From Leptospira sp. B5-022 (lineage in GTDB: Bacteria > Spirochaetota > Leptospiria > Leptospirales > Leptospiraceae), in NCBI RefSeq assembly GCF_000347035.1, contig NZ_ANIJ01000049.1, positions 62,001-126,000 of the forward strand: a stretch of 64,000 nt of DNA, in the 5' to 3' direction. Positions within the stretch are counted from its first letter, which is position 1. Each line of letters begins with the position of its first letter. A program made the translations under genes and the position numbers. The notes under the pieces are model-generated. The model was given only the letters and a program-made list of their open reading frames with translations, was not told the origin of the DNA and did no database searches. Below, piece by piece: positions 25,703 through 34,252 of this stretch.

Positions 25703-27445
25703 TTACTCCAAGTGTTTACTGAATAAAAACGCCTCGATCGCTTCGTAGTCCTCATTTTCGGAAAGTTCCAAAATTTTTTTCAAAAGAAAATTCGCCTGTT
25801 TTAAACTTACGGATCCTAAAATTTTACGGATCGGCCCTACGAACGGAATGGAGATCGAAAGTTCCCTAAATCCCATACCCAAAAGTAGGATCGTAAAATT
25901 CGTATCGGAAGCGATCTCTCCACAAATACTCAGCGGTCTTTCGTATTTCCAAGCTGTTTCTACTATCTGTATAAGAGTTCTTAAAAATGAAATATGGAAT
26001 GGATTATATAAGGAGGAAACATTCACGTTATTTCGATCCACAGCCATCAGATACTGCAATAGATCGTTTGTTCCGACGGAGAAAAAATCCACTTCTCTTG
26101 CAAGTACATCCATAGAAGATACAGCGGAAGGAGTTTCCACCATCACTCCAAGTTTGATCTTTTTATTGAACTTTTCCTTGCTAGCAGTAAGTTCTTTTTT
26201 ACATTCTTCTAATATTTCTTTTGTTTTTTTGATCTCTCCCAGATTGGTAACCATAGGAAGCATGATGCTTAAATTTCCATAAGCAGAAGCTCTAAGTATT
26301 GCGATCAATTGTTCCTTGAACCAATCTGGATTTTGAAGGCTGTATCGAATCCCTCTATTTCCTAAGAATGGATTCTCTTCGAATTCTCCCGTGGAAAATT
26401 TATCCGCGCCTATATCGAAAGTCCGTATGTAAACCGGGTTCGGATCCATTCCTTCCGCGATCCTTTTATAGGCTAAAAATTGTTCTTCTCCGGAAACGTT
26501 TTTGTCCTGGTATTTTAAGAATAACGACTCCGAGCGGAAAAGCCCCACACCGTCCACATCCGCTTTCCTTGCAATTTCACAGTCGGTATCCGATTCTAAA
26601 TTACATTTTAACCGTATCTTGACTCCGTCTTTTGTAACCGCCTTTTTCGGTTTTATTACCTTTGTCTCAAAACTTAAAGGAGAAGAAGCTCCGTAATATT
26701 TTACTTCTTCGATGGTTGGGTTTCTTACGATCTGGCCTGTGTCAGCATCCAAAAAAACATATTCAAAATCGTTAATATTTCTATAAAATTCCTTTAAGCC
26801 TACGATTGTTGGGATACCATAATTTCGGGCAAGGATTGCCATATGACCGGTTTTTCCTCCCAAATCGGTGGCAATTCCTCTGATCCTACTCTTGTCCATG
26901 AGTATCATCTGAGAAGGAGTCAATTGTCTAGCGACCAAGATCACGTCCTCGGATTGGTCGGCTAAGAAGGAGACTTCTTCTTTTTTGTCTAAAAGGTTTT
27001 CTAAAATACGGTTGGAGATGTCCTGAAAATGGTCCGATCTTTCTCTGAAGAACGGATTATCCATACGAGTGAACTTGTCGGTGAGTTCGTTGATCGTATT
27101 CTGGACCGCTAAAAATGCGTTTTCGTTATATTCCTTAATACGATTTCTGAATGAATCTTGTAAGCTCGGATCTTCCGTGATCGTGACCTGAGTCTCTAAA
27201 ATTTCTTTTAGTTCTTTATCTTGTTCTCTTGTTTTGAGTCCGGAAATGATCGATTTTAATTCTATTTTGGAAGAATCGAGAGCATTAGAAAGTTTTTTCA
27301 GCTCTTCTTGTTTTTGGCTCTCATGGATATAGGCTCCGTGGGCGAGATGTCTTCTCTTCGTCCCGACTTTTACGCATCGACCGTAAAATCTGCCGGGAAA
27401 AGCGACTATCCCCATGTATGTAGTTCTCTTCCCACCGCCATTCAT
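25703..27445 (-). CDS. ptsI: Phosphoenolpyruvate-protein phosphotransferase (PTS enzyme I)
   Basis: Transfers phosphate from phosphoenolpyruvate to HPr. 580 residues, normal for enzyme I. The active-site His lies in DLGGKTGHMAILARNYGIPTIVG (about 194-216); most homologues have TSH where this has TGH. The C-terminal PEP-binding barrel shows GIRYSLQNPDWFKEQL, MLPMV, GVMVETPSAV and SVGTNDLLQYLMAVDR (about 470-485), then CGEIASD. The N-terminus begins MNGGGKRTTYMGIVAFPG; ATG at 27415 is an alternative start. No HPr or sugar enzyme II is nearby, in keeping with a regulatory rather than sugar-uptake PTS. It is downstream of lpxC with a hairpin between. Confidence 0.92.
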   Translation of the reverse strand: MNGGGKRTTYMGIVAFPGRFYGRCVKVGTKRRHLAHGAYIHESQKQEELKKLSNALDSSKIELKSIISGLKTREQDKELKEILETQVTITEDPSLQDSFRNRIKEYNENAFLAVQNTINELTDKFTRMDNPFFRERSDHFQDISNRILENLLDKKEEVSFLADQSEDVILVARQLTPSQMILMDKSRIRGIATDLGGKTGHMAILARNYGIPTIVGLKEFYRNINDFEYVFLDADTGQIVRNPTIEEVKYYGASSPLSFETKVIKPKKAVTKDGVKIRLKCNLESDTDCEIARKADVDGVGLFRSESLFLKYQDKNVSGEEQFLAYKRIAEGMDPNPVYIRTFDIGADKFSTGEFEENPFLGNRGIRYSLQNPDWFKEQLIAILRASAYGNLSIMLPMVTNLGEIKKTKEILEECKKELTASKEKFNKKIKLGVMVETPSAVSSMDVLAREVDFFSVGTNDLLQYLMAVDRNNVNVSSLYNPFHISFLRTLIQIVETAWKYERPLSICGEIASDTNFTILLLGMGFRELSISIPFVGPIRKILGSVSLKQANFLLKKILELSENEDYEAIEAFLFSKHLE

Positions 27446-27514
27446 TGAATGAATATCCGCTGGTAGAAATACAGTAGTTTAGTGAATCGACAAGTCTTTT
27501 ATAAACCGATGTGG

Positions 27515-27537
27515 TCCCGCCCGGATTAGAGGCGGGA
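27515..27537 (-). terminator. Hairpin between lpxC and ptsI
   Basis: TCCCGCC / GGCGGGA, 7-bp stem with 9-nt loop, 13 bp after the lpxC stop on the minus strand. No T-run follows, so termination may be partial. Confidence 0.45.
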
Positions 27538-27549
27538 AATCCGGAATAT

Positions 27550-28455
27550 TTAGACCATCGCAGCTTTTCTGTTGAAAAGTGGGATCCGACGGCTTTTGTA
27601 TTTACCCAGTTCGTTTCCTGTTACTGAACTCATGACTAATTTAGCCATGGAAACGTCCAATGCATGTCCCGCCTTGGAAGCTAGATAATGTCCGATAATC
27701 GGTCTGCCTGCGATGGAAAGATCTCCTACCAGGTCCAAAATTTTATGTCGGACACATTCGTTTTCGTAACGAAGGGATTCGTTTAAATATCCGTCTTGGG
27801 TGAGGACGATCGCGTTATCTAAGGATCCTCCCATAGCAAGTCCTCTCGCTTGGAGAGCTTCTACGTCTTTTAGGAACCCGAAGGTTCTGGCAGGTAAAAT
27901 TTCGTTTTTGAGAATGTCACGGTCCAGATCGATTGTGATATTCTGGCCTTTTAAGAGCGGATGGGGGAAGTCGATTGTGTAGGTCACTTTCCAGGTTTCG
28001 CTTGGTAGAATGACCAGGTATTTGTCCCCATCTACCACCCACATAGGATTTTTTACATAAATAGGTTCTATTCTTTCTTCGAATTCGGTATAACCTGTGC
28101 TTTCGAATGCTTCTAGGAATGGAAGGGAAGATCCGTCCATGATCGGAACTTCTACGGAGTCGATTTCTAGGATCATATCCGTAATTCCTACGGAGAATAC
28201 CGCTGCCATCAGGTGCTCTACGGTTTGGATACGATGCAGCCCGTCTCCCAAAGTGGTAGCATTACTGGTATCTACCACATTACTTAGTTCTACAGGGATG
28301 GATGCCTTATCTTCTCCCTTTCTATATTCAAAAACTATGCCCGTCCCTGCAGGAGCAGGGTGCCCGATCAGATTTACTTCCTTGCCGGAATGTAATCCGA
28401 TCCCCTTAATTCTAACTGTTTCTTTAAGAGTTTTTCTATGTTCTGTGAAATTCAT
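27550..28455 (-). CDS. lpxC: UDP-3-O-acyl-N-acetylglucosamine deacetylase LpxC
   Basis: Zinc amidase for the committed step of lipid A synthesis. 301 residues from the second of two adjacent ATGs (28455), which has AGGA at a better distance than the first (28458). Zinc ligands are visible in VEHLMAAVFSVGITD (about 77-91) and in VRHKILDLVGDLSIAG (about 233-248). SKAGHALDVSMAKL (about 262) carries the catalytic His. The N-terminal IKGIGLHSGKEVNL is the standard opening. It stands apart from other lpx genes. It is a known inhibitor target in Gram-negative bacteria. Confidence 0.96.
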   Translation of the reverse strand: MNFTEHRKTLKETVRIKGIGLHSGKEVNLIGHPAPAGTGIVFEYRKGEDKASIPVELSNVVDTSNATTLGDGLHRIQTVEHLMAAVFSVGITDMILEIDSVEVPIMDGSSLPFLEAFESTGYTEFEERIEPIYVKNPMWVVDGDKYLVILPSETWKVTYTIDFPHPLLKGQNITIDLDRDILKNEILPARTFGFLKDVEALQARGLAMGGSLDNAIVLTQDGYLNESLRYENECVRHKILDLVGDLSIAGRPIIGHYLASKAGHALDVSMAKLVMSSVTGNELGKYKSRRIPLFNRKAAMV

Positions 28456-28670
28456 CATTTCCTACCCCGGAAACTTTCGTATCCGGAATCCATTCGCTTT
28501 GCACCGGGCTTCACTCTATTGGACGTTTGCAAGATCCAAATCAAAATTAACCCTTTAGGACTATGAAAGCAATATCCATGCCAGGTGCAGTGCAAAAAGA
28601 TGATTTTAGACGGGCATTATAGCTCGGTACAGAGATAACTAGACATAATTTGAAAGAAATTTCTGTACTT

Positions 28671-28709
28671 CTGTCTCTTTTTTACAACAGTGTTGTTTTA
28701 GGGAGACAG
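28671..28709 (-). terminator. Nested hairpin after the SDR gene
   Basis: Outer arms CTGTCTC (28671-28677) and GAGACAG (28703-28709) enclose an inner perfect palindrome ACAACA-G-TGTTGT (28684-28696). On the minus strand it starts 8 bp after the SDR stop. T-rich and A-rich tracts flank the inner stem. Likely terminator; the remaining gap up to lpxC (28459-28670) shows nothing else beyond an lpxC promoter region. Confidence 0.6.
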
Positions 28710-28716
28710 AATCCAT

Positions 28717-29376
28717 TTACCATGGTAACTCTTCCCCGTTTTGATGAAAGAATCTTCCGGATCGTTCTGGGGACAGTTTTTCGATTTGATGGAAGAGTCC
28801 CTGGGCCGCATCCTTTGGTGGAATTCCTTGTCTGCCGGTCATTTCCGTAGCTACCATTCCAGGGTGAAATATACCTACGGAGATCTTTTTAGGTGCAAGA
28901 TCCCGAGCGAGACTAACAGCTCCAGCATTCAAGGCGGCTTTGGACATTCTGTATCCGTAATAGGCTCCGGAAGTATTGTCCGCAATTGAGCCCATTCTGC
29001 TCGTGATAAATATAACTTTGGAGTGTGGGCCGAGTTTAGGAAGAAGAAGCCGACTCAATCGTATTGGCCCGACTGCATTTACGAGAATTTGGGTCTCTAC
29101 TTCGGTAAAATCGACACTTTCTAAATTATCCGGGATCAGGATCCCTGCGTTATTGATCAGTATGTCCAGTTTGATCCCGGTTAAAAAATTGGATAAAGTT
29201 TCGAAACTTTGACTTTGGGTCAGGTCCAGTCCCTCGAAAATTTTCACTCCCAGCCTACGTAAGGTTTCCGAACTTTTTCGGCAAGCCGCATAAACCGTAT
29301 AACCTTTCTCGGAATATAAATTAGCAAGCTCCAAACCGATCCCTCGATTGGCTCCTGTGATTAAAACTTGTTTCAT
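28717..29376 (-). CDS. SDR-family oxidoreductase, C-factor-like
   Basis: 219 residues, short for an SDR. Motifs: TGANRGIGLE (residues 6-15), LINNAG (about 74), the Ser in ITSRMGSIADN, and YGYRMSKAALNA (about 138-149) with catalytic Tyr and Lys, followed by IFHPGMVATEM. The CRKSSETLRRLG stretch and overall pattern resemble the CsgA/C-factor-like and carbonyl-reductase branch. The start is an ATG at 29376, divergent from the AIM24 genes about 100 bp away. The substrate cannot be inferred. Confidence 0.85.
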   Translation of the reverse strand: MKQVLITGANRGIGLELANLYSEKGYTVYAACRKSSETLRRLGVKIFEGLDLTQSQSFETLSNFLTGIKLDILINNAGILIPDNLESVDFTEVETQILVNAVGPIRLSRLLLPKLGPHSKVIFITSRMGSIADNTSGAYYGYRMSKAALNAGAVSLARDLAPKKISVGIFHPGMVATEMTGRQGIPPKDAAQGLFHQIEKLSPERSGRFFHQNGEELPW

Positions 29377-29441
29377 TCTGAATGTATTTGGAAAAGAAGA
29401 AGTCTAGAAAGAAATACTTGAAACCGGGAATCGATTGACGT

Positions 29442-29461
29442 TTTGGAAAATATTTTCCAAA
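29442..29461. promoter_or_regulatory. 20-bp perfect palindrome before the AIM24 cluster
   Basis: TTTGGAAAAT / ATTTTCCAAA, no mismatches, 11 bp before the ATG of the first AIM24 gene and about 65 bp from the divergent SDR start. A TTGACG hexamer lies at 29435-29440. It looks like a dimer-binding operator placed to control the AIM24 genes. Confidence 0.5.
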
Positions 29462-29472
29462 CTTTCCCGCGT

Positions 29473-30138
29473 ATGCAATTCCAGATCTCTCATAAACCTT
29501 CCTTCTCCTTATTGAAACTTAGATTAGGCCCCGGTCAATCGATTAAATCGGAAGCCGGAGCCATGGTGTACATGAGTTCCCGAATGGGCGTGGAGACCAA
29601 AATGGGGAGCGGATTTCTTTCCGCACTTTCCAGAAAAATTTTCGGTGGAGAATCATTCTTCTTCAATACCTACACTGCTCCTGAAACGGGAGGGGAGATC
29701 GGACTCGCACCTGAACTTCCCGGCGATATCATAGATCTGGACCTCGTCGGAAAAAGTATCTTTGTCCAGTCCGGATCTTATCTGGCTTCCGATCCTGGTA
29801 TCCAAGTCGTTTCCAAATTCGGCGGACTCCGTTCCTTATTCGGTGGAGAAGGTCTGTTCTTATTGGAAATTTCCGGAACCGGAAAAGTTTTCTTAAGTTC
29901 TTATGGAGCCATTGTTCCAATCAGAGTAGAAGGAAATTATACGGTTGATACTGGTCATATAGTCGCATTCGAAAATTCCCTACAATTCAAAGTAGGAAAG
30001 GCGGGAGGGAATTGGAAATCCACACTCCTAGGCGGCGAAGGTTTAGTCGCGAATTTCTCGGGCAACGGAACTCTTTGGATCCAATCTAGAGTGCCTTCCG
30101 GATTTATCAGCTGGCTTACCAAACTTCTTCCCGTTTAA
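29473..30138 (+). CDS. AIM24-family protein, paralogue 1
   Basis: TIGR00266/AIM24-like beta-rich protein, 221 residues from the ATG at 29473. A TTG at 29443 would start inside the palindrome and is less likely, and family members usually begin MQFxI. Family marks: GPGQSIKSEAGAMVYMSS (about 23-40), the Gly-rich GGEGLFLLEISGTGKVFLSSYGAI (about 126-149) and VDTGHIVAFE (about 156-165), then GGEGLVANFSG. No signal peptide or membrane segment. Yeast AIM24 supports mitochondrial cristae organisation; the bacterial role is unknown. First of three tandem copies, likely one operon. Confidence 0.88.
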   Translation: MQFQISHKPSFSLLKLRLGPGQSIKSEAGAMVYMSSRMGVETKMGSGFLSALSRKIFGGESFFFNTYTAPETGGEIGLAPELPGDIIDLDLVGKSIFVQSGSYLASDPGIQVVSKFGGLRSLFGGEGLFLLEISGTGKVFLSSYGAIVPIRVEGNYTVDTGHIVAFENSLQFKVGKAGGNWKSTLLGGEGLVANFSGNGTLWIQSRVPSGFISWLTKLLPV

Positions 30139-30156
30139 CAAACATTAGGAATTAAA

Positions 30157-30828
30157 ATGAATATCCAAGTTTTATACAAACCATCTTATTCCGTAGCGAA
30201 AGTAAACTTAAGCTCCGGAGAATCCATCAAGGCGGAAGCGGGAGCTCTTATGAGTATGAGTTCTCATATCCAAATGCAAACAAGTAAGGCGCAACAAGGA
30301 GGATTATTTAAATCTTTGAAAGCGGCCTTCTTAGGAGGTGAATCTTTCTGGATGAATACCTTCTCCGCATCCCAACCTGGAGAGGTTTTACTCGCTCCCA
30401 CACTTCCCGGCGATATTGAAAAACTGGATTTGAACGGAACGGTTTTTATCCAGTCCAGTTCCTTTCTCGCGGCAAAACCCGAGATAGATATAGATACTAA
30501 ATTTCAAGGTCTAAAAGGTTTTTTCAGCGGAGAGTCTTTATTCTTCTTAAAACTTTCCGGAAGCGGTCCGGTTCTCATCTCCAGTTACGGCGGGATCGAA
30601 GTATTGGACGTCGAAGGTGAATTTATAGTAGATACAGGCCATATCGTAGCCTTCGAAGAAGGTTTACAATACGAGATCACTAAGTTCGGAGGTTGGAAGT
30701 CCTTCTTTTTAGGTGGAGAAGGTTTAGTCGCTAAATTTAAAGGAAGAGGAAGGCTCTGGCTCCAATCCAGAAATGTGCCGACACTCGGCGCTTGGTTCAG
30801 ATCCGAATTACCACCTAGAAAGGAATAA
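30157..30828 (+). CDS. AIM24-family protein, paralogue 2
   Basis: 223 residues with the same order of family motifs: SGESIKAEAGALMSMSS (about 20-36), GGESFWMNTF (about 64), GESLFFLKLSGSGPVLISSYGGI (about 125-147), VDTGHIVAFEEGLQ (about 157) and GGEGLVAKFKGRGRLWLQSR near the end. AGGAA lies 6 bp before the ATG, 18 bp after paralogue 1. It is clearly homologous to its neighbours but diverged throughout, so the duplication is old rather than a recent copy. Function unknown. Confidence 0.88.
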   Translation: MNIQVLYKPSYSVAKVNLSSGESIKAEAGALMSMSSHIQMQTSKAQQGGLFKSLKAAFLGGESFWMNTFSASQPGEVLLAPTLPGDIEKLDLNGTVFIQSSSFLAAKPEIDIDTKFQGLKGFFSGESLFFLKLSGSGPVLISSYGGIEVLDVEGEFIVDTGHIVAFEEGLQYEITKFGGWKSFFLGGEGLVAKFKGRGRLWLQSRNVPTLGAWFRSELPPRKE

Positions 30829-30831
30829 ACT

Positions 30832-31524
30832 ATGAAATTTGAAATATTAGCAAAACCTGATTTTCCCATATTAAAAATTGATCTAAATTCCGGAGAATCC
30901 ATCCGTGCAGAATCAGGAGCTATGGTTGCCATGTCCGCTCAGGTAAAAATGGAGACCAAAGCCCAGGGTGGAATATTCGCATCCGCTAAAAGAGCCTTGT
31001 TTAGCGGCGAGTCCTTCTTCCAAAATACGTTTACTGCCGAGGGTGGAAATGGCGAGTTATTCTTGACCTCCGCGACCCAAGGAGATTTGGAACATAGAGC
31101 TCTTAAAAACGAAGAATTGATCTTGAGTAGAGGAGCCTATGTTGCAGGCGGCACGGAACTTGTGATCGACAGCAAATGGGGAGGTTTCAAAGGATTTTTT
31201 GCGGGAGAAGGTTTATTCTTCCTGAAAGTTTCCGGAACTGGGGACCTTTTTTTCTCAAGCTTTGGAGCGATACATGAAGTAGATGTGGATGGAATGTACA
31301 TCGTGGACACAGGTCATATCGTAGCATTCGAACCTAGTCTAGAATATCATATCGATAAGGTAGGAGGATTAAAATCTCTCTTCTTATCCGGTGAAGGGCT
31401 GGTCGCAAAATTTTCCGGTAAGGGAAAACTGTATCTCCAAACTAGGAATCAAAACTCTTTTGCTTCTTGGGCAAATACTTGGAGAAGGGTCCAAAGGTCT
31501 TCAAGCGTTGGAGGAGGGGACTAA
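30832..31524 (+). CDS. AIM24-family protein, paralogue 3
   Basis: 230 residues. Motifs: SGESIRAESGAMVAMSAQ (about 20-37), SGESFFQNTFTAE, AGEGLFFLKVSGTGDLFFSSFGAI (about 125-148), VDTGHIVAFEPSLE (about 158) and SGEGLVAKFSGKGKLYLQTRNQ. The C-terminus is slightly longer, with a Ser/Gly-rich tail (RSSSVGGGD). It starts 3 bp after paralogue 2 with AAGGAA upstream, which fits a polycistronic mRNA. The stop overlaps the end of the convergent radical SAM gene by 4 bp. Confidence 0.88.
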   Translation: MKFEILAKPDFPILKIDLNSGESIRAESGAMVAMSAQVKMETKAQGGIFASAKRALFSGESFFQNTFTAEGGNGELFLTSATQGDLEHRALKNEELILSRGAYVAGGTELVIDSKWGGFKGFFAGEGLFFLKVSGTGDLFFSSFGAIHEVDVDGMYIVDTGHIVAFEPSLEYHIDKVGGLKSLFLSGEGLVAKFSGKGKLYLQTRNQNSFASWANTWRRVQRSSSVGGGD

Positions 31525-32852
31525 GCCCTTCCTGAATAACCGATCACATCCATAAAGGCGGAAACGGAGAATACCGCCTTTCCTGGTCCGGGTTCTCCAT
31601 ACCCGGGAGGCGTAGGAAGATTATATTTTTCGAATGTAGACTTCCATACGGTTAATAACTCGCAAAAATATTCCAATGGAGGACCGGCTTGTGTCCCAAG
31701 AGTTGTATAAGGTTCCGGACACCAAGCTGTAAATCTAGGCATGATCCCTTTTGACATGAAGAAGTCCAAACCTTCTCCCGTAGATTTGATCGCTTCTGCG
31801 ACCGTTGCAAATCCCCAAGGCTGAGAAAGTTCTACTCCACCCACGAAGTTCGGGATCACATAAGAAGGTCCGAAAATTTCCGCAGAGTCGACGATCCTTC
31901 TGATCCAAGTATCTCTACCGATATAGGCTTCTTTTCCCGGACAGATTTTTCTGAATAGTTCGGGTTCCCAGACTTCGTAGTTGGGATGATAGACTTGGAT
32001 GCCTGCGTCTTTGAACTTTTTGCAATCCTCATTCTCCCAAGCTTGGGAAACGATCTTACCCATCCATCGTCCAGGGAATTTTTGCTCGATTGCTTGCGCG
32101 TATTCTAAATAAAAATCGATTTCGTTTTTCTTTTTGAGAGAAGTGATTACGGAACCGCCGGTGATCGTGTACACTTTTGCGATCTCGTCTTCCGCATCGA
32201 TCCAAGAAAGTACTTCTAAAATATCTTCGATATCTTTAACGCCTGTATATGGTCTACCCGCATTCTTCTGTTGTCTGTAGTTATGATTGATATCGCAGTA
32301 TGCACATTCTTCGTCCTTACCGAAATACTGGCAATTACGGAAAACGGTTAGGTAGATGAGATATCCCCATTCGATAACGGGTGCGATCTCTCCCGGGATT
32401 TTTCCTGATTTGGTTTTGTGTCTGTACCAAGCAGGCTTAGGTGGATATTCTAGTTTTCCTAAAAATGTTTCGTTAAGATAGAGACCAGGTCTGCCTTCGT
32501 CTTTTTCTCCGGCAGGGATACGTTTTACTTTATAAGGTGAGTTCGGGTTATTACGAGTAGATACTATAGTGGGTAATAAATTAAAATATCCGCCTGTGAT
32601 CTTGATTTCCTCGGGAGCCTTGGAGTCGGTACCTTCTTTCATATCCGCAAGTGGAATATGGTCGAAGGAGAAGATGAAATAATCCTTGGTTTTATAATCT
32701 TCACCCACTTGGAAAGATTCCGGAAGAAAATGGATGCCCTGTCTTAGAATGTCCTGCTTCAGAATTGCTTCGAACGGGATCTGTTTATATTTTCTTTCCA
32801 TCTCCTCCAATAAGGCTATCGAAGATTCGGGGCGAAGGGTACTCGTGCTCAT
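31521..32852 (-). CDS. Radical SAM enzyme with CX8CX2C cluster
   Basis: 443 residues from the ATG at 32852, which has GGAG about 6 bp upstream; an ATG at 32909 would add 19 residues without a ribosome site. The likely 4Fe-4S motif is CQYFGKDEECAYCDI (about 190-204), spacing C-X8-C-X2-C instead of the classical C-X3-C-X2-C, with the usual aromatic before the last Cys. YTITGGSVIT (about 236) resembles the SAM-binding GGE-type motif. The barrel continues to GPGKAVFSVSAFMDVIG at the end. No auxiliary cluster is obvious. The reaction is unknown. It is divergent from the sugar dehydrogenase-like gene. Confidence 0.75.
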   Translation of the reverse strand: MSTSTLRPESSIALLEEMERKYKQIPFEAILKQDILRQGIHFLPESFQVGEDYKTKDYFIFSFDHIPLADMKEGTDSKAPEEIKITGGYFNLLPTIVSTRNNPNSPYKVKRIPAGEKDEGRPGLYLNETFLGKLEYPPKPAWYRHKTKSGKIPGEIAPVIEWGYLIYLTVFRNCQYFGKDEECAYCDINHNYRQQKNAGRPYTGVKDIEDILEVLSWIDAEDEIAKVYTITGGSVITSLKKKNEIDFYLEYAQAIEQKFPGRWMGKIVSQAWENEDCKKFKDAGIQVYHPNYEVWEPELFRKICPGKEAYIGRDTWIRRIVDSAEIFGPSYVIPNFVGGVELSQPWGFATVAEAIKSTGEGLDFFMSKGIMPRFTAWCPEPYTTLGTQAGPPLEYFCELLTVWKSTFEKYNLPTPPGYGEPGPGKAVFSVSAFMDVIGYSGRA

Positions 32853-32950
32853 CTTAGCTCCAAACTGGTTTGTGGGTAAGTTTTGGCATCTAGTTTTTGG
32901 CTTTTTCATCCTTGACTGAGAGCTTTCAAACTGTATTTTTTTCTGTCAGA

Positions 32951-34153
32951 ATGAGACGATTTCGCAATAGGTTCTTACTATTCTCTCTATTTCTGGGACT
33001 CTTCCTTTTTACAGGAGAGGATACCCGGCTTCTCTCCAAAACTAAAAAACAAAAACCGAAGCAAGAGGAGAAGAAGTCAGCATACGTTTTTGGCTGGACC
33101 CAAGTGGCTTCCTGCTTTAAGGAGATCACCGATATACAATTTCATCCAAGTCTTCCTGGAGAGATGCTAGTATTAGAGAAGAAGGGAAAAATCCATCTCT
33201 GGAATTTCACAAGCAAGGAATCCAAACTTATCGCGGATTTTACGGGAAACGTAGAGACAAGATCGGAAGAAGGTTTGCTCGGTCTCGCATTTCACCCTAA
33301 GTTTTCGGAAAATAAACTCTTTTATATCAATGCAGTTTCCAAAGAAGCAGGCAAGGACCAGACATTCATCTTAGAATTTCGTTATGATGATTCTAAGGTC
33401 ATCCGTTGGCAGGATCGTAAAAGGATCTTACTCAGAGTGGATCAGCCTTATTCGAATCATAATGCCGGTCAGTTAAGTTTTGGTCCGGATGGAAAATTGT
33501 ACATCGGCTTTGGGGATGGAGGTGCCGGAGGAGACCCATATAAACACGGACAAAATACTTCTACTTACCTAGGAACACTGATCCGGATTACTCCGAACCT
33601 GGAATCAAATGCTCCTCCCTATAAGATCCCGGAAGACAATCCCTTCAAAAACTCGCCCGGCTTTCTCCCTGAGATCTGGGCGTATGGATTTAGAAATCCA
33701 TGGAAGTTTTCCTTCGATACTAAGACAGGAGATCTCTATCTGGCAGATGTGGGACAGGATGATTGGGAAGAAGTAGATCTGGTTCTAAAAGGTAAAAATT
33801 ACGGCTGGAATATAATGGAAGGATTTCACTGTTTTTTACCCAAAGAAAATTGCGAAAAGCAGGGATTGACCGATCCTATTCTGGAGTATGATCATAAACT
33901 GGGTCGCTCCATCACCGGCGGATATGTGTACAGAGGGAAAAATCTTTCCAAATACTATGGATGGTACATTTTCGCTGACTTTGTTTCCGGAAAGATCCTT
34001 GGATTCCCCACTGAAGTGGAAGGTAAAAGGAAACTAACTGTATTAGGGGATACTCACTTCCTAATCAGCACATTTGGGCAAGATTCCACGGGTGAGCTGT
34101 ATTTTGGCGATTTTAGTTCAGGAAATATCTTCCAAATTGGAAAAAAAAATTGA
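32951..34153 (+). CDS. Glucose/sorbosone dehydrogenase-like (PQQ-type beta-propeller) protein
   Basis: 400 residues from the ATG at 32951; a longer form from 32897 would overlap the radical SAM gene. MRRFRNRFLLFSLFLGLFLFTG is a signal peptide or membrane anchor. The six-bladed propeller shows GLLGLAFHPKF (about 116), NHNAGQLSFGPDGKLYIGFGDGGAGGDP (about 170-197) with the likely catalytic His, IWAYGFRNPWKFSFD (about 240) and GDLYLADVGQDDWEEVD. These fit the soluble aldose dehydrogenase family (YliI-like), which oxidises sugars in the periplasm using PQQ. Whether PQQ is made or scavenged is not shown here. Confidence 0.85.
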   Translation: MRRFRNRFLLFSLFLGLFLFTGEDTRLLSKTKKQKPKQEEKKSAYVFGWTQVASCFKEITDIQFHPSLPGEMLVLEKKGKIHLWNFTSKESKLIADFTGNVETRSEEGLLGLAFHPKFSENKLFYINAVSKEAGKDQTFILEFRYDDSKVIRWQDRKRILLRVDQPYSNHNAGQLSFGPDGKLYIGFGDGGAGGDPYKHGQNTSTYLGTLIRITPNLESNAPPYKIPEDNPFKNSPGFLPEIWAYGFRNPWKFSFDTKTGDLYLADVGQDDWEEVDLVLKGKNYGWNIMEGFHCFLPKENCEKQGLTDPILEYDHKLGRSITGGYVYRGKNLSKYYGWYIFADFVSGKILGFPTEVEGKRKLTVLGDTHFLISTFGQDSTGELYFGDFSSGNIFQIGKKN

Positions 34154-34252
34154 AATAAATTGAAAATCCCAGATCCATAGGTGTTAACCCAATATAGATC
34201 GGACTGCCTCCACCGCGGTTCAGATTAATCTCGATCAAAGAAGGATAGGGGT

